64,000 bases of DNA from Nitratireductor aquimarinus. GTDB taxonomy: Bacteria; Pseudomonadota; Alphaproteobacteria; Rhizobiales; Rhizobiaceae. The translations under genes and the position numbers were made by a program. The notes beneath the pieces are model-generated. The model was not told the origin of the DNA, ran no database searches, and worked only from the letters and a program-made list of their open reading frames with translations. The DNA lies in contig NZ_CP177240.1 of the NCBI RefSeq assembly GCF_046773475.1, positions 62,001 to 126,000 on the forward strand, in the 5' to 3' direction. Shown one piece after another: positions 27,023-35,724 of this stretch. Position 1 is the first letter of the stretch, and each line of letters starts with the position of its first letter.

Positions 27023-27798
27023 GTTCGCACGAACCCTCGTTCGTCCGAACTGAAATTCGCAGCGCGCCCGGCGGGTGCGACTGTTTCGTGATCACCCTGG
27101 CCGCGCCCCGCGCCAATGCGCTGGAGCCGGATTTTCTGGCCGCAATTGAGGCCGCTCAGGAAGATTTCGAGGATACCGGCCTCCGCCGCGCACTGATCTG
27201 CGGCGGACGCAATTTTTCCACTGGCGGCGATGTCGGCCGATTTCTGGAAGCGGCCTGCGACGGGCAGGCGGTGGCCTATGCCGAGCGGGTCGTGCCGCTT
27301 TTACAGCGCTGCGTGCTGCGGATGATCGGCCAGAAGGCCATTGTCGCTCTGGCTGGCCGGGGTGCGATTACCGGCGGATCCGCCGGTTTCCTGTTTGCTT
27401 CCGACCTTGCCGTTCTGGCTCCGGATGCATTCGTGCAGCCCTATTACGGGGTGATGGGCTTTGCGCCTGATGGCGGCTGGACGGCCACGCTGCCGGAGCG
27501 GATCGGCGCGGGTGCCGCACAGGACTGGCTCCTGAACGACCGGCGGTTTGGAGCGGAGGAACTCATGGCGCGCGGGCTCGCCTGCGCCGTCGACCCTGAT
27601 CCCGAAAATGCTGCGCTCGCCCGGCTGGCCGCGCTCGACATCGATATGGCGCTTGCCGGCAAGGCGCTCATCTGGGATGCCGCAAGACGGGCGCAGGTGG
27701 AGGCGCGGCTTGCAGCAGAGACCGAAGCCTTTCGCACACTGATCCCGCTTGAGGCGACACGGGCGAAGATGGCGGCATTTCTTGGCAAGGAGGCTTGA
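27019..27798 (+). CDS. enoyl-CoA hydratase/isomerase (crotonase) family protein
   Basis: A 259-residue crotonase-fold protein. The oxyanion-hole segments are NFSTGGDV near residue 66 and GAITGGSAGFLFASD near 115-129. The usual hydratase Glu position reads QPYYGVMG, so that acid is missing. Instead GFAPDGGW supplies Asp151 in the place used by isomerase-type members such as PaaG. The protein is therefore more likely an enoyl-CoA isomerase or a related acyl-CoA enzyme than a plain hydratase. It overlaps the TetR gene by 4 bp and precedes the acyl-CoA ligase by 1 bp. Confidence 0.85.
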   Translation: MSSHEPSFVRTEIRSAPGGCDCFVITLAAPRANALEPDFLAAIEAAQEDFEDTGLRRALICGGRNFSTGGDVGRFLEAACDGQAVAYAERVVPLLQRCVLRMIGQKAIVALAGRGAITGGSAGFLFASDLAVLAPDAFVQPYYGVMGFAPDGGWTATLPERIGAGAAQDWLLNDRRFGAEELMARGLACAVDPDPENAALARLAALDIDMALAGKALIWDAARRAQVEARLAAETEAFRTLIPLEATRAKMAAFLGKEA

Positions 27799-27799
27799 G

Positions 27800-29290
27800 A
27801 TGTTCGAGACCGTTCCCGACATGGCCTGCAAACGGGCCGAGATTTCACCCGATGCACTGGCCTTTCGCGATGCCGAAACAGGCCGCGCGTGGACCTTTTC
27901 CGATGTGAATGCCGCAGCCGATGGCATTGCCGAGGGGCTGCGCCGGGCCGGATTGGGCGAGGGCGACCGGCTGGCGATCCTCTGTCTGAACCGGGTGGAG
28001 TTCTTCCTCACGCTGTTCGCCTGCCAGAAGACAGGCATCATCCTGTGTCCGCTGAACTGGCGGCAGCCGGCACCCGAACTGGTTGAAACGCTGGAGCCGG
28101 TGAATGCAAAGGCCATCCTGCATGATGCGATGCATGCCGGTCTGGCGGCGGATGTGGCCGCGAAGACCGGCGCGGCGCTGTTCGGTTTCGACGATGCGCT
28201 TCATGGCTGGATCGCGCAGGGTGGTCCGGCGCTGCGCGCGGCGGTGCCCGCGACGCGCCCCTGGTATCTCCTGTTCACATCGGGCACGACCGGACGGCCC
28301 AAGGCGGTGATCCAGACTGCGCGCATGGCCTGGGCGAATGCGATTAATATCGGGCAGGCCATCGGCCTTACGGCAGAGGATCGTTCGGTGAACTTCCTGC
28401 CGCTGTTCCACACGGCCGGGATCAATCTCTACACGCTGCCGGTCTTCCTGAACGGCGCAAGCTCGACTGTGCTGCCGAAATTCGATGCCGAAAGGCTGCT
28501 CGCCATGCTGCGCGCGGGCGAGCTGACACAGGTATTCGGCGTGCCGGCCATCTATCAGGCGTTGTCGCTCATGCCGGGCATCGAAGACGTCGACTGGACC
28601 GCCATTCGCTGCGGTTGCGGCGGCGCGCCGCTGCCGGAACCGCTGATCCGCTTCTTCGCCGAACGTGGCGCCTATGTGCTGAACGGTTTCGGCATGACGG
28701 AAACCGGGCCCACCGTGTTCCTGATGGATGCCGCCCGCGCTGCCGAGAAGATCGGCTCGGTGGGGCGGGCGCAGATGATGACGGATGTGCGCCTTGCAGG
28801 CGTCCCCGATGGCGCGCCCGGTTCCGGGGAGATCCAGTTGCGCGGTCCCAACATCACGCCGGGCTATTTCGAGAACCCGGAAGCGACGGAAAAGACCTTC
28901 ACGCCCGATGGCTGGCTGCACACCGGCGATGTGGGGCGGCGCGATGCGGATGGCTATTACTTCATCGTCGACCGGATCAAGGACATGTTCGTCTCTGGCG
29001 GCGAAAACGTCTATCCCGCCGAGGTCGAGCGTGCGCTCAACGCGCATCCCGCCGTGCTGGAGGTGGCCGTTGTGGGCTGCGCGGACGAGAAATGGGGTGA
29101 GGTGGGCGTCGCCTTTTTGGTTCTGCGCCCCGACGCCGAGCTTGATGTCGAGACGCTGCGGCCATGGTGCCGCGAAAGGCTCGCCGGTTACAAGGTGCCG
29201 GTGCGCTTCTGCGTGCTGGAGGATTTTCCACGCACTGCCGCCGGCAAGGTGCGCAAACCCGATCTCAGAGAGTTTTTGACCGATGCTTGA
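27800..29290 (+). CDS. AMP-dependent acyl-CoA synthetase/ligase
   Basis: A 496-residue ANL-family ligase that activates a carboxylic acid to its CoA thioester with ATP. The P-loop-like motif LLFTSGTTGRPK, the adenylate motif NGFGMTETGP, GWLHTGDVG, the hinge YFIVDRIKDM, and the C-terminal Lys in TAAGKVRKPDL are present in order. A strong AAGGAGG lies 7-8 nt before the ATG at 27800. Medium-chain, aryl and phenylpropenoid ligases share this layout, so the acid is not known. The importer of the convergent operon may supply it. Confidence 0.93.
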   Translation: MFETVPDMACKRAEISPDALAFRDAETGRAWTFSDVNAAADGIAEGLRRAGLGEGDRLAILCLNRVEFFLTLFACQKTGIILCPLNWRQPAPELVETLEPVNAKAILHDAMHAGLAADVAAKTGAALFGFDDALHGWIAQGGPALRAAVPATRPWYLLFTSGTTGRPKAVIQTARMAWANAINIGQAIGLTAEDRSVNFLPLFHTAGINLYTLPVFLNGASSTVLPKFDAERLLAMLRAGELTQVFGVPAIYQALSLMPGIEDVDWTAIRCGCGGAPLPEPLIRFFAERGAYVLNGFGMTETGPTVFLMDAARAAEKIGSVGRAQMMTDVRLAGVPDGAPGSGEIQLRGPNITPGYFENPEATEKTFTPDGWLHTGDVGRRDADGYYFIVDRIKDMFVSGGENVYPAEVERALNAHPAVLEVAVVGCADEKWGEVGVAFLVLRPDAELDVETLRPWCRERLAGYKVPVRFCVLEDFPRTAAGKVRKPDLREFLTDA

Positions 29291-29636
29291 CCTGTCCGCC
29301 CGCTGGTTGCCCAGCCAGGAGGAGTTCGACGCCTTTGCTGCGGTGTCGGGTGACGACAACGCGATCCATGTGGACGCCGAATTCTCGGCCCGCACGAGCT
29401 TTGGCCGCACCGTCAGCCATGGCATGCTGATCTATTCCAAGCTCTGGGGGCTGTTGCAGAAGGCTGAGCCCGGCGCGCGCCAGGTCAGCCAGACAATGAT
29501 GTTTCCCAACCCCGCCTTTGCCGGTGAGGAGGTTGCGCTGACGGTTCGTGAAACCGCGCCGGGAACGCTTGAAATGAAGGCGGTGCGGGTTGCAGACGCC
29601 GCAGAACTGCTTGTCGGGGAGGCAAGGATCGCATGA
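29283..29636 (+). CDS. MaoC-type hydratase, catalytic half
   Basis: A 117-residue hot-dog protein with the hydratase-2 motif: FAAVSGDDNAIHVDAEFSA, containing the catalytic Asp and His, then GRTVSHGML. It would add water across a trans-2-enoyl-CoA. At this length it is a single hot dog. It overlaps the ligase gene by 8 bp and the next hot-dog gene by 4 bp, so the two partners are made together. Confidence 0.85.
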   Translation: MLDLSARWLPSQEEFDAFAAVSGDDNAIHVDAEFSARTSFGRTVSHGMLIYSKLWGLLQKAEPGARQVSQTMMFPNPAFAGEEVALTVRETAPGTLEMKAVRVADAAELLVGEARIA

Positions 29637-29992
29637 TGGAGACCGGACAGAGCGCCACCGTGCGCCGCACCTATTCCGCTGCCGATCTTTCGGCCTATGC
29701 AGCGCTTTCCGGCGCGGCCCCGGAAAGCCAGGTGCCAGAACCGCTGATCGCGGCGCTGTTTTCCTATCTTCTGGGCGTAAAGCTTCCGGGCTCGGGCACC
29801 AACTATCTCAAGCAGGAACTGGCTTTCAAGGCACCGGCGCCGCTCGACACCGAACTGACGGCGACAGTCGAGATCACCCGTCTTCGGCCGGAAAAGCATC
29901 TGGTCGATCTATGGGCGCGCTGCACCGCACCTGATGGCACGGTGATCTGCGAGGGCCGTTCACTGGTGAAGGCAAAGGATGTCGGGGCCTGA
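29633..29992 (+). CDS. MaoC-like partner protein lacking the catalytic pair
   Basis: A 119-residue hot-dog protein of the same family. The place of the Asp and His motif reads YAALSGAAPESQVPEPLIAA, so neither catalytic residue is present. SGTNYLKQELAFKAPAPL and the strand DLWARCTAPDGTVICEGRS match MaoC-like folds. Such inactive halves pair with a catalytic half, as in HadAB, shaping the acyl pocket. A heterodimer with the protein encoded just upstream is therefore inferred. The gene ends only 4 bp from the converging hydrolase stop. Confidence 0.8.
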   Translation: MMETGQSATVRRTYSAADLSAYAALSGAAPESQVPEPLIAALFSYLLGVKLPGSGTNYLKQELAFKAPAPLDTELTATVEITRLRPEKHLVDLWARCTAPDGTVICEGRSLVKAKDVGA

Positions 29993-29996
29993 CGGT

Positions 29997-30758
29997 TCAG
30001 GCGTTGAGGCCTGCGGCGAAATCGATAATCGTTCGCGCGAAGGCCTCTTCTTCTTCCAGATGCGGCGAGTGGCCCGAGGCAGCGAAGACATGGCGCTTCG
30101 CGTTCGGGGCCGTCTGCGCGATCCAGTCGGAGGCCGAGGCCGGGTAGACCCGGCTTTTTGCGCCTGAGCAGACGAGCCATGGCAGGTTCAAATCGGGTGC
30201 CAGTGCGCGCGCATCCATGGCCACGAGATCATCCCACATGGTGCGCATCTTCTCCGGATCCTGACTGAGGATCACGCTGCGCGCGTCTTCACGCGAAAAG
30301 CCGGGTGCGCCTTCGGGTGTGGCAAACATGGTGGCGGCGATGCCGTGCGTTGCGCCATCCCAGTCGGTGCGGAAGCGCCGGGTCGACTGCGCCACGCTCT
30401 CAGCCGTCTGCCCTTTCAGGCCGTGCGGCCAGTCCGCAGCCGGCACGATGTGTGTGCTCATGTCGACGGTGACCAGCCCGCCGATCCCGGCGCTGCCATG
30501 GCGCGCGAGATAGCGCCAGGCGGCGGCTGCCCCCATCGACCAGCCCACCACCAGCGGTTTCCTGTCTGGCAGGGCGTTGAGCGCCTCGCCGATCATGTCC
30601 GCGCAGACATCGAGCGTCGGCGGCAGGTGGGCGGCTGCGGCATGGCCGGGCATGTCGGGCGCATGGCAGTCGAAATCCGGGCCGATGCGGGCGATCAGCC
30701 GGTCGAACACGGCTCCGCGCATCGTCCAGCCATGCAGGAACAGGATGGAGCGCGTCAC
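29997..30758 (-). CDS. alpha/beta hydrolase
   Basis: A 253-residue alpha/beta hydrolase. From a GTG start it reads VTRSILFLHGWTMRG, with the oxyanion HGW. The nucleophile is Ser74 in GWSMG, and a late His lies in ASGHSPH. The layout resembles BioH, esterases and haloperoxidase-like enzymes. The GTG was chosen because it begins 2 bp after the LivM stop and directly at the first strand. It is last in the transporter operon, so it could release an acid from an imported ester or thioester. Confidence 0.86.
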   Translation of the reverse strand: MTRSILFLHGWTMRGAVFDRLIARIGPDFDCHAPDMPGHAAAAHLPPTLDVCADMIGEALNALPDRKPLVVGWSMGAAAAWRYLARHGSAGIGGLVTVDMSTHIVPAADWPHGLKGQTAESVAQSTRRFRTDWDGATHGIAATMFATPEGAPGFSREDARSVILSQDPEKMRTMWDDLVAMDARALAPDLNLPWLVCSGAKSRVYPASASDWIAQTAPNAKRHVFAASGHSPHLEEEEAFARTIIDFAAGLNA

Positions 30759-30760
30759 GT

Positions 30761-31813
30761 TCAGCGTCCGGCCCGCAGCCTGCCGACAATGCCGGTGGGG
30801 AAGAAGTAGACGCTGAGGATGAAGAGGATGCCGAGCCACAGAAGCCAGCGGTCGGGGTCCAGCAGCTGCGGCAGAAGCGGTATGCCGCCCGTTGCCTCAG
30901 AGGCCGCGCCCATCAGCGTCTGCAGATAGTTTTGCGCCAGCACGAAGATGGTCGCCCCGATGACCGCACCATACATGGTGCCCATACCGCCGATCACCAC
31001 CATCAGGAGAATGTCGAGCATGATCTCGAAGGAGAGCGTCGTGTCGGGGCCGACATAGCGCAGCCAGATCGCAAACAGGCTGCCGGCCACGGCTGCCGTC
31101 GCGGCGGAAAGGCATGTGGCGATGGTGCGGTACCAGACAACGTTGTAGCCGATGGATTCTGCGCGGAAATCATTCTCGCGAATTGCCTTGAGCACGCGCC
31201 CGAAGGGCGAGTTGACGACCCGCAGCATCAGGAGGAAGAGCCCCAGAGACGCGAAGAAGACGAGATAGTAGTTGAGCACCTTGCCATTGATGCGCACGCC
31301 GAACAGTTCGCCCAGCCGGAAGGCCGGTGTCAGCTCGCGCGGGATCATGTAGTTCAGGCCGTCTTCGCCGCCCGTCAGACCGGACATCTGCGACACCAGA
31401 ACCGCCACAGCCGAGGCAACGGCGAGCGTGATCATGGCGAAGAAGATCGCCCGAACCCGCAGCGAGAACATGGCGATCACAAGCGCCAGAAGAGCGGCCG
31501 CCAGGGCTCCCAGAACGGTGCCGGTCAGGAGCGCGTCATAGCCGCGCCCCATATGGATGGAGGCGAGCGCCACGCCGTAAGCGCCAAGCCCGAAGAACAT
31601 CGTATGAGCAAAGCTCACAATGCCGGTATAGCCCAGAAGCAGGTCGTAGCTCGCCACCAGCACGATGAAGATGCAGATGCGCGCCGCCGTTTCCAGAGAC
31701 CGCACGCCGGGAAACAGGAACGGGGCAAGCGCCAGCGCGACGAGGATCGCCAGAAGGATCAGGGTCAGCGCCAGCGAGCGGGGTTTGTCACCGGAGAGAA
31801 GCTTGACGAGCAT
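30761..31813 (-). CDS. branched-chain amino acid-type ABC permease (LivM type)
   Basis: A 350-residue inner-membrane permease with about nine to ten helices. LivM features include YDLLLGYTGIVSFAHTMFFG near residues 55-74 and GGMGTMYGAVIGA late. It starts 1 bp after the LivH stop. With LivH it forms the channel of a HAAT importer. Such importers take amino acids, urea, amides or aromatic acids; the linked acyl-CoA genes here favour a carboxylic acid. Confidence 0.92.
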   Translation of the reverse strand: MLVKLLSGDKPRSLALTLILLAILVALALAPFLFPGVRSLETAARICIFIVLVASYDLLLGYTGIVSFAHTMFFGLGAYGVALASIHMGRGYDALLTGTVLGALAAALLALVIAMFSLRVRAIFFAMITLAVASAVAVLVSQMSGLTGGEDGLNYMIPRELTPAFRLGELFGVRINGKVLNYYLVFFASLGLFLLMLRVVNSPFGRVLKAIRENDFRAESIGYNVVWYRTIATCLSAATAAVAGSLFAIWLRYVGPDTTLSFEIMLDILLMVVIGGMGTMYGAVIGATIFVLAQNYLQTLMGAASEATGGIPLLPQLLDPDRWLLWLGILFILSVYFFPTGIVGRLRAGR

Positions 31814-31814
31814 C

Positions 31815-32846
31815 TTATTTGGCCTTCACGACGGGCAGCATGCCTTGCGGCCGCCACATGAGGATTGCGGTCATCAGCGCGATGTTCGACACCAGCGCCA
31901 GCTTGGGCTCGAGAAAGGCGACATAGTTCTGCAGGAGACCCACCAGAAGCGCACCGATGAAGGCGCCTTCCACCGAGCCCAGCCCGCCGATGATCACCAC
32001 GATGAAGACGAGGATCATCAGTTCTTCGCCCATGCTGGCGGTGATGACTTCCTGATAGAGGCCCCACATCACGCCGCCGAGACCGGCAAGCGCCGAACCG
32101 GCGATGAAAACGCCGATGAAGACGCGGCTCAGGCGATAGCCCAGCGCCTCGACCATCTCGCCATTCTCGACGCCGGCGCGCACGATCAGGCCGATCTTGG
32201 TGCGGCGGAACACGAGCCGCATGGCGACGAAGAGGCCAAGCCCCACGGCCACGGCCAGGATGCGGTATTTCTCGAGCGCGGCGCCCCAGAAGGTGAAAGC
32301 GCCCTTCAGCGTTTCGGGACGGGAGAAGAAGATTTCTTCCGGTCCCCAGACAACGGCGATGAGCTGTTCGATCACGATCAGCCCGCCGACGGTGACGAGA
32401 ATCTGCTTGAGATGCGCGCCATAGACGGGGCGCACGATCACCTTTTCGAAGGCCCAGCCGAGACCGCCGGTCACGATCATGGCGGCGATCACGGCCAGAA
32501 GAACGACCAGAAGGTTGAGCAGGAGCGAAGGCGCGCCGGCCCAGCCGCCAAGCGCCAGAAGCACGGAAATGCCGACGAAAGCGCCGACCGAGATGAACGC
32601 GCCATGGCCGAAATTGATGACATCCATCAAGCCGAACACGAGCGTCAGGCCCGAAGCGATGATGAAGATCATCATGCCCATGGCGAGGCCCGATACGGTG
32701 AGCGTCAGCCAGCTTGAAGGATTGCCGATGGCGGCAAGCCCGACCAGAACCAGAACGGGCACCAGAAGAAGCGGTGTGGCTTTCGCCAGCCGTTCCGACA
32801 GCGGAATGTCGGCGAAGGTGGGTTTGTGGGTCGGTGCAATGGTCAT
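31815..32846 (-). CDS. branched-chain amino acid-type ABC permease (LivH type)
   Basis: A 343-residue permease partner. It has LTLVFGLMDVINFGHGAF near residues 66-85 and VIIGGLGSVEGAFIGALLVG late, both typical of LivH. The N-terminal 40 residues are a longer lead than the E. coli protein. It lies 97 bp after the LivF gene, a gap with no gene. Confidence 0.92.
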   Translation of the reverse strand: MTIAPTHKPTFADIPLSERLAKATPLLLVPVLVLVGLAAIGNPSSWLTLTVSGLAMGMMIFIIASGLTLVFGLMDVINFGHGAFISVGAFVGISVLLALGGWAGAPSLLLNLLVVLLAVIAAMIVTGGLGWAFEKVIVRPVYGAHLKQILVTVGGLIVIEQLIAVVWGPEEIFFSRPETLKGAFTFWGAALEKYRILAVAVGLGLFVAMRLVFRRTKIGLIVRAGVENGEMVEALGYRLSRVFIGVFIAGSALAGLGGVMWGLYQEVITASMGEELMILVFIVVIIGGLGSVEGAFIGALLVGLLQNYVAFLEPKLALVSNIALMTAILMWRPQGMLPVVKAK

Positions 32847-32943
32847 GTGCGGGCCTCGCAGGATCGAAGCGGTTTCTTCGCGGCGCAGGACGGCTGTTTC
32901 AGCCCCTGCCGGAAACGGGCGGGCAGTTGCGAGAGAACGGTCT

Positions 32944-33666
32944 TCATTGCATTTCCATGCTCAGGCCCATCAGGCGTTCCTGAAGGGTCGCGTCGTTGGC
33001 CAGTTCCGCCATGCTGCCGGTCCACACGATGCGGCCGTCATCCATGACCGCTGCGTGGTCGCCCAGCGCCTTTGCGACGGCGAAATTCTGTTCCACCATC
33101 AGGATCGAGGCGCCCTGCGCCTTCAGTTCGCGCAGCGCTCCGACCATGGTTGAAATGATGGCGGGGGCGAGGCCCTTGGTGGGCTCATCGATGAGATAGA
33201 GTGTGCGGCGTTCCGCCATGGCGCGGGCGATCGACAGCATCTGTTTCTGGCCGCCGGAGAGATTGCCCGCCGCCGCGTTCCAGAAGGTGCGCAGCGGCGG
33301 AAAGACGGAAAACAGCCAATCGCGCCGGGCCGCATCGAGCGGGCCGCTGATGGCGGCGAGGATCATGTTTTCCTCCACCGTCAGATCGGCGAAGATGCCC
33401 ATGTCTTCCGGCACGAAGCCTATGCCCGCGCGGGCGCGGTCGGGCACCGGCAGGCGGGTGATGTCGTTTCCGTCGAAAGTGATGGAGCCGGCCCGCGCCT
33501 GCCAGTGGCCGATGATGGTGCGCAGCGTGGTCGTCTTGCCCACGCCGTTGCGCCCCAGAAGCATCGTCACCGAGCCGCGCGGCACGTCCAGATCGACCTT
33601 CTTCAGGATGTGATACTGGGCGATGTCGGTTTCGACGCCCTTCAGTTTCAGCACGGGCTCAGACAT
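32944..33666 (-). CDS. branched-chain amino acid-type ABC ATPase (LivF type)
   Basis: A 240-residue ATPase with Walker A GRNGVGKTT, Q-loop GFVPEDMGIFADLTV, signature LSGGQKQMLSIARAM, Walker B LYLIDEPTKGLA and switch His position occupied by Glu-Gln (ILMVEQN), as is usual for LivF. Its start overlaps the end of the LivG gene by 8 bp, so it is made as the LivG partner. Confidence 0.95.
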   Translation of the reverse strand: MSEPVLKLKGVETDIAQYHILKKVDLDVPRGSVTMLLGRNGVGKTTTLRTIIGHWQARAGSITFDGNDITRLPVPDRARAGIGFVPEDMGIFADLTVEENMILAAISGPLDAARRDWLFSVFPPLRTFWNAAAGNLSGGQKQMLSIARAMAERRTLYLIDEPTKGLAPAIISTMVGALRELKAQGASILMVEQNFAVAKALGDHAAVMDDGRIVWTGSMAELANDATLQERLMGLSMEMQ

Positions 33667-34423
33667 CTTCCAGCTCCCTGCCCATATAGGCTTCCTGCAC
33701 GATGTCCGAGGCCATCACCTCTGCGGGCGGGCCGTCGGCCACCAGCGCGCCGTTGTGCAGCACGATGATCCGGTCGGCGAGGGTGCGGATCACGTCCATC
33801 TTGTGCTCCACCAACAGAATGGTGCGGTTGGTTTCGGCTTTCAGTTCGGCGATGAGATCGAGCACCACGGGCGCTTCGTCCACACTCATGCCGGCGGTGG
33901 GTTCATCGAACATGTAGACCATCGGGTCGAGCGCAATCAGCAGCGCCACTTCCAGTTTGCGCTGGTTGCCGTGGCTGAGTTCGGCGGCGGTCTGGTCCTT
34001 CCACGGGTCCAGCCGCACCCGTTCGAGGATCGCCATCGCGGCCATGGTGATTTCGCTGTGGCTGTCGGCCATCGAAAAGAGGCTGAAGCCCTTGTTCTGC
34101 TTCGCCTGTATCACCAGGCGCACATTTTCCAGAACCGAGAGATCGGGAAACAGGTTGGTGAGCTGGAACGCCCGGCCAATGCCCTTCTTGCAGCGCTCGG
34201 CGATGCCCGCGCGGGTGATGTCCTCGCCCATCAGCCGGACCCGGCCGGCCGTGGCCGTGATCTGACCCGAAATCAGGTTGAAATAGGTCGTCTTGCCGGC
34301 CCCGTTCGGCCCCACAATGGCGGTGAGCTCTCCGGCATGGAAGCTGCATGTCACGGCGTCCACCGCGACATGGCCGCCAAAGCGCACGGCAAGCCCGTCG
34401 GTTTCCAGAAGTGGCTGGGTCAT
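33659..34423 (-). CDS. branched-chain amino acid-type ABC ATPase (LivG type)
   Basis: A 254-residue ATPase with Walker A GPNGAGKTT, the LivG-style signature LSHGNQRKLEVAL, Walker B VYMFDEPTAGMS and switch region ILLVEHKMD. It sits 68 bp after the binding-protein gene, across an imperfect hairpin, and overlaps LivF by 8 bp. Confidence 0.95.
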   Translation of the reverse strand: MTQPLLETDGLAVRFGGHVAVDAVTCSFHAGELTAIVGPNGAGKTTYFNLISGQITATAGRVRLMGEDITRAGIAERCKKGIGRAFQLTNLFPDLSVLENVRLVIQAKQNKGFSLFSMADSHSEITMAAMAILERVRLDPWKDQTAAELSHGNQRKLEVALLIALDPMVYMFDEPTAGMSVDEAPVVLDLIAELKAETNRTILLVEHKMDVIRTLADRIIVLHNGALVADGPPAEVMASDIVQEAYMGRELEDV

Positions 34424-34452
34424 CAGGAAGGTCGCTCTTGGTCGAGAAAGGT

Positions 34453-34478
34453 GACGGGACGGTTTTCGCCGCCCCGTC
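34453..34478. other. intra-operon hairpin after the Liv-type binding-protein gene
   Basis: Two 10-nt arms (34453-34462 and 34469-34478) pair with one A-C mismatch and a 6-nt loop. The hairpin lies in the gap between the binding protein and LivG and may allow more binding protein than permease to be made. Confidence 0.5.
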
Positions 34479-34491
34479 CGGGGTCAGCGCA

Positions 34492-35664
34492 TCAGTTGCG
34501 GACAGGGATGTTCATGTCCTCGATGCCGATCTCGCGAACGAGAACCGGAACGCCGTAGTCCTTGTCTTCCTGAACCTCGGTGCGGAAGTGATACATGGTC
34601 TGCAGCGCCTGATGGTCTTCCGGGCGGAAGCGCATCGTGCCTTTCGGCGTCTCCCACTCCATGCCTTCCATCGCCGTGATCAGCGCTTCGGTGTCTTCAG
34701 CGCCACCGGCCTTGCGGATGGCCTCGACGATGGCCATGCCGGCGGACATGCCGCCTGCGGTGAAGAAGTCCGGCGGCGTGCCGTGGCGCTCGAAATGGGT
34801 CTTCACGAGCCACTCGTTCACCGGGTTCTGCGGGATCTCGTAATAGTAATAGGTAGCGCCCTCCATGCCCGGCAGTTCCTTGTGGGCGGTCAGCGCTGCG
34901 AGGATGTTGCCGCCGGTTGCGATCTCGATGCCGAAGCGCGACGGGTCCATGGCGTTGATCTTGCCCATCGGGTTGCCGCCGCCGGCCCAGATGATGAAGA
35001 GCTTCTTCTCACCCTCGATGTCACCCATGGCCTGGAAAATGCGCTCGGCTGCAGCGGTGAAATCGGTGGTGTCGGTGGGCACATATTCCTCATGCGCCAC
35101 GGTTGCGCCGGTGGCTTCCAGCGCTTCCTTGAACGCCGCCACGCCATCGCGTCCGAACGCGTAATCCTGCGCCAGTGTTGCCACGGTCACGCCTTCACCG
35201 CCAAGGGCGACGGCGTTGGAGATGGCGTCCTGCGAGGAGTTGCGCCCGGTGCGGAAGATGTAGCGGTTCCAGTTCTCTCCCGTGATCGAATCCGCTACGG
35301 CGGGCTCGACGATCAGCAGCCGCTCATATTCCTGCGCCACTGGCAGCATGGCCAGCGCGACGCCGGACGAGACGGGGCCGACCGCGATATGCGCGTCATC
35401 GTCGCCATAGGCCTCGGCCAGAAGCGCCTTGCCGATATCGGGCTTGAGCTGGGTGTCCTTCTCGATGACGACGATTGGCTCGCCGTCGATCTCCATCGTG
35501 CCGTCGGTGGCGTATTCGAGGCCCAGCATGAGGCCGTCATGGGATTGCTTGGCATAGGCCTCGAGCGGCCCGGTCTTGCCATAGACATGCGCGATGCGGA
35601 TTTCCGCCGCCAATGGCGTCGCCGCCAGCGAAGCGGCCAGAGCCAGAGCGATTGTCCGGTACAT
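34492..35664 (-). CDS. branched-chain amino acid-type substrate-binding protein (LivK type)
   Basis: A 390-residue periplasmic protein. The chosen start has a GGGAGG upstream and gives the signal peptide MYRTIALALAASLAATPLAA, then EIRIAHVYGKTGPLEAYAKQ, a LivK-like opening. A further LivK-like segment is AVGPVSSGVALAMLPVAQEY. The ligand is probably a carboxylic acid given the acyl-CoA ligase controlled by the same operator. It is first in a five-gene importer plus hydrolase operon. The TetR-type operator lies 38-60 bp upstream of the start. Confidence 0.92.
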   Translation of the reverse strand: MYRTIALALAASLAATPLAAEIRIAHVYGKTGPLEAYAKQSHDGLMLGLEYATDGTMEIDGEPIVVIEKDTQLKPDIGKALLAEAYGDDDAHIAVGPVSSGVALAMLPVAQEYERLLIVEPAVADSITGENWNRYIFRTGRNSSQDAISNAVALGGEGVTVATLAQDYAFGRDGVAAFKEALEATGATVAHEEYVPTDTTDFTAAAERIFQAMGDIEGEKKLFIIWAGGGNPMGKINAMDPSRFGIEIATGGNILAALTAHKELPGMEGATYYYYEIPQNPVNEWLVKTHFERHGTPPDFFTAGGMSAGMAIVEAIRKAGGAEDTEALITAMEGMEWETPKGTMRFRPEDHQALQTMYHFRTEVQEDKDYGVPVLVREIGIEDMNIPVRN

Positions 35665-35701
35665 GAGAATGATCCTCCCGATTTTCTCGTCTGCCAAATA
35701 T

Positions 35702-35724
35702 GAAACCTGAATCAATATTCATGT
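35702..35724. promoter_or_regulatory. TetR operator, copy 2
   Basis: TGAAT-CAAT-ATTCA (35708-35721) inside a 23-bp segment that matches the copy before the TetR gene at 22 of 23 positions. It lies 38 bp upstream of the binding-protein start. Confidence 0.8.
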
